Below are positions 16,641 to 26,175 of a stretch of DNA of 64,000 bases, piece after piece. Position 1 is the stretch's first letter. Each line of letters starts with the position of its first letter. A program made the translations under genes and the position numbers. The notes under the pieces were generated by a model that searched no databases, was not told the origin of the DNA, and saw only the letters and a program-made list of their open reading frames with translations. Source of the stretch: Brachycybe producta (Eukaryota; Arthropoda; Diplopoda; Playtdesmida; Andrognathidae); contig JAUPFP010000025.1 of assembly GCA_036925085.1 (NCBI GenBank), forward strand, positions 62,001 to 126,000, written 5' to 3'.

Positions 16641-19600
16641 ATGGAAAACTGCTTGAGACGAAGTTTCTCGAAGTTTATTTCAGTTCTAAATACGAAGAGA
16701 CTAAGAGGAAGCACTCCAGCTGCAGTGTTTTATCCGAGGTTCACGTCCAGCAGTAATAACGGAAAAAAATCGGATTCCAGTGAACTTGACAAAACTTCGT
16801 CCTCCTCTTCAGTCAAGGAAGTTGACAAAACATCAACTTCATCAGACAAAGAAGTGGCTACAACTTCGAAGAAAGAACTAGACAAGATTCCAGAGAAAGA
16901 ACAGGCAATTGACGATGGGACGTATTACGATGAAGGAGCGACACTTCCGACTCCGCTCCCAGATCGTCCGTTTCGAAGAGTGTACCGTCTTCTCAGAGAG
17001 GATTTCTATAATATTAAAAAGGGTCGATTCTACACTCCAGAGACCGAAATTTTTCCTACTTTTGTCGATGTTGCAATAATTGGAAGTGGGATCATAGGAT
17101 CGTCAATTGCTTTTTGGTTGAAACAGAGAGCTGCAGAAGGTCTCAACATTGTTGTCATTGAGAAGGATCCAACTGTTTGTTTTATTCTTGGTTTTTTAAG
17201 CTGAACTGGACATTTTTTCAATTAGGAGCTGCTTAGCCTCTATGCAGTAATTTACAGCATTTTTGTCTCATTTCGCCCCTTTGGCTCAACCTATATATCA
17301 ACTCCAAAGCCTTAGCTTGGAAGCTAGCGGCTGCAAATTGAAAAAAATGCCTACTGAACGTTTGTTATTGGCGTCATTCATACGTTTTTTTTTTCGTATT
17401 TATGAAGTTTACTCGTAGTTCGACTAGTCTTTCTGTCGGTGGACTTCAACAACAGTTTTCTGTGCCCGAACACATCAAGATGTCCTTGTTTGGAGCTGAT
17501 TTTCTGAGAAATATTAAGAAGTACCTAACAGTTTTAGGTATGAAGAAGTTTGAAAGCCGATCTGCTTTCAAAATTTCAAATAATTTATTTACATAATTAT
17601 TATTAAGATGTTTTATGATCAGGTGATTTTCCAACTCTAGTTATTCTGCATTTCAGAAGCAATAATAAGGAGAAATTGAAACTGTGTTAGAAACTAGAAG
17701 GGTAGCTGTATCAGTTTTTTTATAGCAAATATTAAAAAAAATATTGGTCTGCTTAAAGTTGGGTCATTTTCAAACTGCCATAAAAAGCTTATTTTGAACT
17801 ATCCTTCTAGTTTCTAAAACACATTCAAGTTTCTCTTCGTTGTGCACATGAAAGCTAGACCTAGACTAGCTTAAATTCAAATTAATTTTATTTTAAATAT
17901 TTACTATTATTTTTTTAAAAAATTAATTACTTAATTTAAATTTAAAAAAATCTAAATTTACTTTAATTTTGTTATTTAAAAAATTGTGTTTTTTTTTCTC
18001 CTTGTATTGTGTTTTTGTCAAATTGTTTTTATTAACGTTACTAAATTGACGTTTAAAGATCACGATCCTCCGGATGTTCATTTCACTCCATACGGACATT
18101 TGTGTTTGGCAACAGAATCCAAAGCGGAAGATCTCAAAGAAAGTTACAAACTGCAAAAGTATGACTGAAGCAAAGTATAAACGGGGTAGAAAACCGTACT
18201 ATACACGGATGAGAAGTTTTTTGTTCAAAACTCAAGAAGTCCAGTTACTCGAATTGATCAGGAAAGTTGGAAACACAAAAAAATGAAAATAGAAAACCTT
18301 AATTTGGCTTTTCTACTTAAAAAAAACGATTACAAATATTGATTCAATCAGCTCTGAAAACTGTTTACAAAACAGCAATAACATAGGTTTAGCCAAAATA
18401 TGTACTTATTTAGGTTTGAACAAAAAGCTTCTCCGACATAAGCTTTTTTGTTCGTATTAACTTTTCTGTGTCAAAACTTTAGTAAAGTATATGCGTATAT
18501 TTTTTTAGAAGGGGCCAAATTAAATATTTTGTATATATGTAGTTATGTATATTAATTGAGAGGGAAAAAAACAGTTGATGGGGCCTCGAAGTTGCACAGT
18601 ACCCTAAGAGCCTCGACAGATAAAAACGCGCCACTCACGGCAAACACAAAGTTAAAAATAGAGGCACTGATAGATTTCGATGATAATTCCAATTCTTTCA
18701 AATCTTTTCAATTCTTTCGACGTTTGTTAATTTTATGGTTTTTGGTTTCGTTTCGTTTCAGAGAGTTAGGAGCTCAGGTTGAATTGCTAACGAAAACTGA
18801 GTTAAAGTTTAGGTTTCCTTGGTTGAATACAGACGGAATAGATCTGGCATGTTCTGGTAATCAACAACTGACACCACTAGTAAATCCATAATTCTGTTGT
18901 GGTCATGACGGTTTTACGTTTGTTTCTCTTAAGGTTACGGAAGCGAAGGATGGTTCGATCCAGGATTGCTTCTAAAGGCGTACCAACGTAAGGCGGTGTC
19001 TCTCGGAGTAAAATTTCTCAATGCGGAGGTTGTGGGTTTTACATTCGAAAGGCAGTTTGGATTGAACGTGCTCGATGACGATGGGATTGGTCAGCGTGCT
19101 TACGAGCGTTTGAGTCAAACTAGAGTACAATATTTCTTCTGTTTTTCTCTCTCTACAAAGTCAAAGATCTGATTGCAAGCGAAATGCTGTTTTTCTAGGT
19201 TAAGACCGAAACGGGACAGGTGCGATCGATAAATGCTGCTTACACCATTGTTGCAGCGGGTTCCGAATCTGGCAGAATAGGCAATATGGCTCGTATTGGA
19301 ACTAATCAAGGAATGTTGTCTCAGCCAATTCCGGTGGAACCGAGGTTGAATACTCGAGACTGCTTCATCGGAAATATCTCATGCTTTCTTATCGTTTTAG
19401 GAAACGTTATGTTTACTCGTTCCATACTTTTAATGGTCCTGGATTAGATTGTCCGCACGTTATCGATCCGAGTGGAGTTAATTTGCGTCGCGATGGATTG
19501 GGTGGAAACTATGTCTGCAGCAGACCTCCTTTGACTGTATGCAAATACGTGTTTTTCTTTTAATTTCAAAATCTGTTATCAATTACTATTTATTATATTT

Positions 19601-20033
19601 TGAATTTAGAACGAAGAACCGGACACGACGCATCTAGATGTCGATTATTCTTACTTCGAAAACAGCATACTTCCGATCTTGAAACATAGAATTCCGAGTG
19701 TGGGAGATTTAAAGGCAATCGGATTACAATTTCCAACGCAAATAACCGAATAACGGTCTGTTCTTTTGTTTTGCACAGCTTAAAACTGCCTGGGCTGGAT
19801 ATTACGACTACAACACATACGATCAAGGAGGAATCATCGGTCCGCATCCGTACTATCCGAATCTATTGATAGCTTCTGGTTTTAACGGGTTTGGAGTGCA
19901 ACAGTCTCCTGCTATTGGACGAGCGATTACGGAGCTTATCCTAGAGGGAGAATTCAAAACAATCGATTTGTCTCCATTTTCTTTTGAAAGGTTTATTACA
20001 GATGAACCCATAAACGAAAGGAATGTTATTTAA
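16641..20033 (+). CDS. FOXRED1: FAD-dependent oxidoreductase FOXRED1 (complex I assembly factor)
   Basis: Mitochondrial flavoprotein of the DAO family required for respiratory complex I assembly. Exons: 16641-17174, 17408-17537, 18059-18158, 18762-18856, 18934-19124, 19199-19344, 19401-19536, 19610-19714 and 19779-20033, giving 563 residues. The FAD-binding Rossmann motif GSGIIG lies at about residues 148-153. Family blocks follow: [73 protein letters not shown] and FKTIDLSPF. The start is the first in-frame ATG after a 3' splice site. The N-terminal region before the Rossmann fold is longer than in human (486 residues total) and Ser/Lys-rich; its first 35 residues are Arg-rich without acids, as expected of a mitochondrial presequence. 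Intron 8 (19715-19778) has a GC donor. ATTAAA at 20074 may be the poly(A) signal. Confidence 0.95.
17225..17345. repeat. Diverged dispersed repeat, FOXRED1 intron 1
   Basis: Shares GCCTTAGCTTGGANNCTAGC and an AACCTATATA block with about 620-735 in the first UAP56 intron. Two copies only; class unknown. Confidence 0.35.
17600..17865. mobile_element. Family A hairpin MITE, FOXRED1 intron 2
   Basis: Terminus TTAAGATGTTTTATG at about 17605, left core GAAACTAGAAGGGTAGCT at about 17690, right core ending CCTTCTAGTTTCTAAAAC at about 17802. The right arm is shortened. Confidence 0.75.
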
Positions 20034-20099
20034 GATGTAAACTATGAAGACGGCGCAAGGTCTTCGGTTGTAAATTAAAAGGGGTGGAAATGTTTTTCA

Positions 20100-20480
20100 T
20101 TTTAATATATTTTCTGAACAGCTGATTTTTTTTAACTCTTTGATTGAGCTACCCTTCTAGCTTCTAAAACACTTTCAATTTCTTCTTTAAAGATGTTTTA
20201 TTAATAGCATTATAGCTGATTGTAAAACTGGTTATTCTGCCGTTTCAGAAGAGCAATACTACGGATAAATTGAAAGAAACTGACATAAAAACCTTATTTT
20301 GAAACATCTAAAACACAATAGTGCCTTTAAATGATTAAATTAGTCTTCTAGTTTCTAAATCGCTCAAGTTTCTCTTAATTTTACTCCTAAAAGACAATAC
20401 TGAAGAGTTTGGGGAGGCATTTTACACTTTAAAAACACCTTAATTGAAAAGACTTTTACTGAAAACCTTATAAACGTGTT
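20100..20480. mobile_element. Degraded family A copies between FOXRED1 and TMCO1
   Basis: TACCCTTCTAGCTTCTAAAA at about 20148 and TCTTCTAGTTTCTAAATCG at about 20342 are two right arms. Left cores are mostly lost. Confidence 0.55.
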
Positions 20481-20526
20481 TACAGTGATTTCTTAAAAAG
20501 TTTCTTAAAGGTGAAGTGAGCTTTTA

Positions 20527-21490
20527 TCATTTGAGAGCTTGAGTGGGCGCTCCGAATATGTTTCCTCCCTGTTTACTCGCTGCTCTGGACGGTGCAAATC
20601 CAAGCAACTTCTGAATATTTTGTCGGATGGACATGGTGCAAAGAATGTAGAGGAAGATGAAGGAACAATCGGTGTAATCGTCTCCTAAAAGGTTACGATG
20701 AGAGATACCCTGAATCCAAGATATTGGAACGAAAGGAAGTTTGGCGACCACTCGACCATCGAAACTGTAAGTGACAACAGAACCACTTTAACGTTTAAAT
20801 TTTTAAGTTTTAGAGAGATTAATAGAGAGATGGGGGGGGGGGAGTTAATTACATAGAATTGAACATGCTTAGAAGTGCTGTGAACGCAAAACCAATAGCA
20901 AACATTGACTTCATCTTGACAAGAGACAAATCTCGATTGTTTGACTTTAATTTCTCCTCTTCTCTTTCTGCAAAAAAAAAATCATAAAAATTAGAAGAAT
21001 GCCAACAAATAGTTAATTCTTTTTCATTTTACGACAAGAAACCTATTTTTTTCTTGAGTTGCTTGTCGACGGAATCTCCATGAGCCTCTTTTTTCTTTTC
21101 CACTAAAATAAATGACATTAAAAGTTTAAAACTAGCACCAGCGAATGCGTTTGCAACATTAGTATTGCTTGCGGAGCATACCGATGCGGAAAACGCGTAT
21201 CTATACTTATGTGACCGGTTTTTTATAATTATTGTTCTTACATCTTTTACTCTGTTTCTCTACTTCTGTCTTTAATTTTTGATATTTTTCCGTTCGATAA
21301 ACCATTAACCACGTCAAACCTAATGAAATTAATTAAAGTGTACGTAATGAGTATGACGTCATACACGTGCCGGGGGAATCTTGCGTAACCGCTGTACACA
21401 ACGCGTTCTTATAGATCTTGTGAGCTTACCTTCGCCTAAAAGTGCCGTACATATCGAAATAAATACAATTAGTAATGTGTCGGCCCACAT
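20527..21490 (-). CDS. TMCO1: TMCO1, ER calcium load-activated channel subunit
   Basis: Small ER membrane protein that forms a calcium-leak channel and belongs to the Oxa1/GET1/EMC3 superfamily. Exons in coding order: 21490-21430, 21319-21242, 21102-21043, 20967-20853 and 20764-20527, giving 183 residues against 188 in human. A first membrane segment follows the start (about 4-25, TLLIVFISICTALL). A Lys/Glu-rich coiled coil covers about 35-85 (KQSKRLEKKKE, EREEEKLKSNNRD), a second membrane segment is about 90-105 (MFAIGFAFTALLSMF), and a third region carries GDDYTDCSFIFLYILCTMSI. The stretch RQNIQKLLGFAPSRAA is diagnostic. Start is the ATG at 21490, in a CpG-richer stretch. Intron 1 holds the palindrome GTATGACGTCATAC overlapping CACGTG (21351-21369). 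Confidence 0.96.
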
Positions 21491-22785
21491 TTTGTCGTTT
21501 TAAATCAGGTAAAAAGGTGAAATAATGACCTATTCTAGGCTATTCAATTTTATATCAAACACAGAAATACCTCCATTTAAGATATGAGCCGCTGTAAATT
21601 ACAAAATGATCGGCTAAAGCTAAAAATAATTTTATTATCGGCTGTTGCCAGTTGATCCAAAAATGATTTATAAATTTTTGCTATAATCTTGTAAAAAAAA
21701 TTCCGTTTTTATATACTTTGTTTAAAAAATAAAACTGGAAAAAAACTTATAAAAACAAACAGAAAAAGGTTTATTTTTAATAAATTTGATAGGTTCACAG
21801 CGGCGGCCGCTAACTAGTTCAGAGACGGCGAGTTTGTAATTTTAATACCGGATCGCTCGGAGACGTCTAATATCAATTATTTGCCTTATTCTTTGAGAAG
21901 ATGGAACTGAATCACTTAGCTCTACAAATGTAAAAAGAAATAGGTTTGATTAAGCATCGATGTCGACGTGTATCGATATATAATGTTGATATTGCGGTCA
22001 AAGAAATTTGACCAGATAGAAAAATGAAATTAAAAAATTAATAAATATAATTCTTTAAAATTAAACAGAATATAATATGGTTTTTAAATGTCAACATTTA
22101 ATTAAAAATAAGATACATTATTTTTCATAATAGAATTTTTGTAATTTGTTTAATTACTGCCTTTTAAAAACATTGAGCAAAATGCAACCTTTGAAGCTGT
22201 ATGACATATAATTAGTAAATTATGCATTTAAAATTCAATTAATTTAAAAAAAGAGCATTCATTTTTAAATAGAATGGTTTTTCTGTAATTTCCGTAAGCT
22301 CACTTGATTAATTCTTGAGAAATTTTTTTTAATAATTTTTTAATATGCACCAAACGTGTTCAATGGGCTTACCTAAATTAATTATAATGTTTTGTAGTTT
22401 TATTCTTATTACGTTTTTTTTTTTTTTTTTTTTTTTTTTTACTGAATTTGTCTTTTTTTCTAATCCAGCACCAGGGACTGTTTTTTTTGCTGGTTATTAA
22501 ATATAATAATAATAAAAATAGTTGAAGACCATAGAAGCCAAGAGGTATAATTGACATTTTTATAAACATATAGCTAAGTACCACATTTTATCAATGATTT
22601 GATAAAGAATTTGGCGAACATAAGAAATAAATGAAAAAGACGCTAATTGCTGTTATCTATCATCAAAACATAGAACTATAACATTGATGCCTATGGAGGT
22701 CCCTTATTTTCAACTTAATTTACTCCGAAACATTACCTTTGTTACTTATGCTCCTTGGCGTTTAATCTTGTCAATTGCGACCAAG
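21491..22785. other. AT-rich intergenic region upstream of TMCO1
   Basis: No coding evidence. A short GC-rich island (about 21795-21880, includes GCGGCCGC) stands out and could be TMCO1 promoter or leader. A TATCGATA lies near 21978 and a poly-T run at 22414-22440. Confidence 0.4.
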
Positions 22786-22787
22786 TT

Positions 22788-23019
22788 GTCGATATCGATA
22801 AAATACAATATACAATATCGATATAAAATGACAGTCGTCCGATAGTTTTTTCGTCTCCTCTCCCAGTTTAGTCGATGACGTCATCTTGTTACTGAAGAAG
22901 ATTTTGGGAGCCATATTTTACGGCGGTCCTGTAATTGAATACGAAAAACGCGAATTCCAACCAAAAAAAAAAACGATTCTTGTTACGAATTCTGATGTTA
23001 TAAAGGACCAAGAAGGCGG
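22788..23019 (+). promoter_or_regulatory. Possible distal promoter and noncoding first exon
   Basis: Two TATCGATA motifs (about 22793 and 22818) and TGACGTCA (22876-22883) precede a less AT-rich segment ending at a strong donor, GCG|GTAAGTATC, at 23019/23020. The open frame through it lacks an ATG, so it would be leader sequence, perhaps of alpha-spectrin 3.1 kb downstream. Inference only. Confidence 0.25.
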
Positions 23020-23740
23020 TAAGTATCATTTAAAGATACAGAACTTGAATATTACTTATTTTAAAGGCAAGAAATTGATTGAAATGTATATTTTACCGGG
23101 TCTTTAAGTGGGTCACGCCCAATTTTTTCTTTTTCAATAAGGAAATAGATTGTAATTTGACGCAATTCCACAACGAATTCTTGTTGCAAATTAACTGCAA
23201 TGCGGAATATTTGAGCGTGTTTTTCGTTTTAGACGAATTTAAATGATGAAAATCATATTTTTTGTGTGTTTTATGTCTGTCGTTAATTGCATATTTGAGG
23301 CGAAAGGGTCAGTCGGGGTCTCAATTAGGGTCATTGTAGGCGTGGTTAATCGATGAAGTCATAGTTTTATTAGGCTCCGCCTTCATTGTTTTAAGATGAC
23401 GTCACTTGGCCCATTTATTTGTGGATTATTATTTATTGTTATCTTTATGTTAACGTTTGATTAATGAATGGCCGTGTAGCCTCTAATGTAAAGAAAACCG
23501 AGCTGTACATAGAGGCTAAATAGGCAGCGAGGCTTTTAATCAAAAGAATTTCCAAAGGAATTTTTGAACTCCATTGCTTTTTAGAGCAATTATATTTTAT
23601 TTGATATATGAAAGCATATATTAAAGCAATATGGAGGTCTATAGGGTTCCTTGAATCCCTTGTTTATTATTAAAACCAATAAAAAACTAGTGGGGTAACC
23701 CGTCATAAATGACGGGAGCCAAATTCATAAGCAATTGTGC

Positions 23741-23855
23741 CCAGCATTAGAATTTCTTTTCCTCCGCCCTTTTATGACGTCAGACCAAGTAACAAATCAA
23801 ATTAGAAATTGATGACGTTCATAAAAGGGCGGAGGAAAAGAAATTCTAATGCTGG
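23741..23855. mobile_element. Family B MITE nested in family D copy 1
   Basis: A 115-base element with near-perfect arms CCAGCATTAGAATTTCTTTT and complement, including the GGGCGGAG and CTAATTTG/AATTAG motifs. It is absent from the equivalent place in family D copy 2, so it inserted later. Confidence 0.8.
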
Positions 23856-23906
23856 TCACACCTTCCCTCTTTTTCCCCCTCAACGTTTCTCTCTCTCTTT
23901 CTCTCT

Positions 23907-23930
23907 CCCCCCCCCCCCCCCCCCCCCCCC
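23907..23930. repeat. Poly-C run
   Basis: 24 consecutive C following CT repeats; the exact length is likely unreliable in the assembly. Confidence 0.8.
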
Positions 23931-24290
23931 TCTACACTTTTCAACCTTTTCCTCCTCTCCAATTTAATATCATGGGGTTCTTGGATGGGAAGGGTGCAAC
24001 ATATAGTTGATCTTGAGAAAAAAAAAAAAGCTGTTCATTTCTTCATTTATTCAAATTTATATAAATTCCGATGTTATTCCACACACACACACACACACAC
24101 AGACCTGGGATATTATATATATATAATTAACAGTCTGATAGTGAGTTTTACATTTTTAATTTATATGGATTTCACTGCCCTCCCCAACCAAAATTCCTGA
24201 GTCTGCCATGCCACTGCTATAGTCACTAAGTTACTGGCCATGTTGCCACTCGAATTTGTCGAAACTGTTAAAACGTTATGACGTGCACAA

Positions 24291-24343
24291 CCATAGCCAC
24301 CTATACTAACCTAACCTAACTAACCTAGTATAGGTGGCTATGG
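24291..24343. repeat. 18-base inverted repeat with TTAGG-like loop
   Basis: CCATAGCCACCTATACTA (24291-24308) and its exact reverse complement (24326-24343) flank a 17-base loop made of CCTAA-type repeats. Confidence 0.8.
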
Positions 24344-24699
24344 CACAACAATCCTACTTCAGTTTTTTACCACTAGGAACAGCACTTTCGTGACAAGTAA
24401 ATTTGAAACTCCTCTGCAAAAACGCACGGCATTTACAACCCGTTTTCGATTAAAAACATACTTCACCCTTATGTGGCATTTACAACGTTTTGGAAATTGC
24501 ACACGCCTCATATTGTTTCACTTTCGAAGTAATTTTTACTTTAAAGAATGTATTTTTGATGTATGCTTCTTCTAACTTCTGTACTCTTGAATTCAAAAAA
24601 TAAATACTAATTAGCACTAAAACGTTGTCACATTACTGTGTCAATGAAATAAGTTCATTATTAAGAAAATAGTTCATAAACAGATGAGTTTGTATCAAA

Positions 24700-24846
24700 C
24701 TCTTGATTATTCCTGTCTTTCAAGAACAAAATACTTGAAAGTATTGAATGTATTTTAGAAACTAGAAGTGTAGCTCAATTACTTTTTTGTGTATTTTCAT
24801 GTTGATATCTTTCAAAATAAACTCAAAAGACAAAAATTATAAAATA
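24700..24846. mobile_element. Family A left half, cut by family D copy 2
   Basis: Left arm with GAAACTAGAAGTGTAGCTC and TTTCAAAATAAAC stops exactly where the family D sequence TACTAGTGGGG starts. No right arm appears after the family D copy. Confidence 0.65.
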
Positions 24847-25205
24847 CTAGTGGGGTAACCCGTCATAAATGACGGGAGCAAAATTAAAAGGCAATTGTGC
24901 GCATGCGCGTCATTTTTTCCTTTTTTTATTCCTTTTATTTCAATTTCAGTCACACCCTCCCATTTTTTTTTCTCTCTCCCCTTCTACACTTAACCAACCT
25001 CTTCCCCTCACCCCCTCCCACTTTTCTCTCTTCCCCCCTTCTACACTTTCCAAAGGAAGAGTTCAACATATAGTTGACCTTGAGAAAAAAAAACCGGTTC
25101 ATTTATTCAAATTTATATAAATTCCGACGTGCTTCAATGGTTTTGTTACTCCACACACACACACACACACACAGACATGGGATATTATATATATAATAGT
25201 CTGCT
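24847..25205 (+). mobile_element. Family D, Helentron-like element, copy 2
   Basis: Same CCCGTCATAAATGACGGG hairpin, CAACATATAGTTGA block, (CA)n (25152-25173) and GGGATATTATATATA tail as copy 1, without the nested MITE. Confidence 0.6.
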
Positions 25206-25304
25206 AAGTGTTACCTGCTTTAAGATGAGTTCTTTCCTAAAACAGGAATTTTGAATCTTGGTGTTTCATTCACCACATGCTTTGTGTACTTTCTAAAATG
25301 ACAA

Positions 25305-25341
25305 TATAAATACTAATGTAGGTACATCAGTAAATCAGATG
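25305..25341 (+). promoter_or_regulatory. Candidate TATA/initiator core promoter for alpha-spectrin
   Basis: TATAAATA at 25305-25312, then AATCAGAT with its A at 25337, 32 bases from the first T of the TATA box, the expected spacing. An arthropod-type TCAGT also lies at 25327. No transcript evidence. Confidence 0.4.
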
Positions 25342-25593
25342 CACAGCTCGTTGCTCGTTTGTGTGCTCTGTGTTCTAGCACGTGTGGGGAGTGCTCTCTC
25401 TCTCGTACATCCAGGAGTGTGTGTGGCTCTGACCACAGAAACTGCACATTGCTAGTTCATAGTGTTAGTCTGGTAGGTTATACCACGTTCCTATGTGATT
25501 AATTTGTGTCAGAAAGGGGGACGTGTGACGGGATCCTTGATTGGGTTCGTTTCCTCTTCATAGCGGTGGTTCCTACCATAGAGCACAAACGAG
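25337..25593 (+). other. Candidate 5' UTR exon of alpha-spectrin
   Basis: GC-richer segment running from the proposed initiator to a strong donor GAG|GTGAGTC at 25593/25594. The coding exon's acceptor (GATTTCAG, ending 26156) lies 560 bases further on. No coding frame is claimed. Confidence 0.4.
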
Positions 25594-25954
25594 GTGAGTC
25601 TAGGTTCTAGAAAAGAGATTCAATTGGCCCATATTTGAGTAATCAACATTCATAATGACACTGGATGTTGGACACTTGGAAATGGTATCTTGATGTATGT
25701 GAGAGAGGCTCAAGTGTTGCAATAAATCTCAACTCAGAAGGATCTAGACTCGATGTATGGTTCATTCCATGCTGTGTACATTTTTTCTATTCTTTAATCC
25801 CAGCTAATCCACTGTGACTTGAGCTTGTGACATCAGAATAGTAAACCAAAAAGTTTGGCTTGAGTCATTTTAAAGTCTGGCAAAAGAATTTAAAATCAAA
25901 TCGTATTTTAACGCCTTAAATCGGTTATTTTGAAACAACAGAATAAAATATTTT

Positions 25955-26095
25955 TTAACGAAAAATGGTAAAATATAGAGAAAAATTGGCACTTAGCAAA
26001 ATGAAAATCCTCTTCTAGTTTTCTAAAACGTTTTTAATTTCTTCGTAAAGTTGCTTTTGAAATGCTGAACAAACCAGATCTAAAAGTTCTGTTTC
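25955..26095. mobile_element. Family A right half
   Basis: CTCTTCTAGTTTTCTAAAACG and the GTTGCTTTTGAAATGC outer arm; the left arm is missing. It lies in the proposed first spectrin intron. Confidence 0.55.
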
Positions 26096-26175
26096 TAATT
26101 GTGAGAAGGAAAAAAAAAATAGGAAGTGAATTCAAGTTATTTTGTTTTGATTTCAGTTGCAAATATTAGAAGAAG

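Larger units (their letters stand above)
23689..24150 (+). mobile_element. Family D, Helentron-like non-autonomous element, copy 1
   Basis: Begins ACTAGTGGGGTAACCCGTCA, forming a hairpin CCCGTCA-TAAA-TGACGGG, then a C/T-rich tract, a shared block around CAACATATAGTTGA and TTCAAATTTATATAAATTCC, a (CA)n microsatellite (24080-24101) and GGGATATTATATATA. The same order recurs at 24847. Hairpin near one end plus an internal microsatellite resembles Helentron/DINE-type elements; the class is tentative. A family B MITE (23741-23855) lies inside. Confidence 0.6.

Noticed and set aside
22886-23107. Open frame downstream of the CRE at 22876
   Set aside because: No ATG, no recognisable domain, and a strong splice donor inside it; noncoding leader sequence is more likely.
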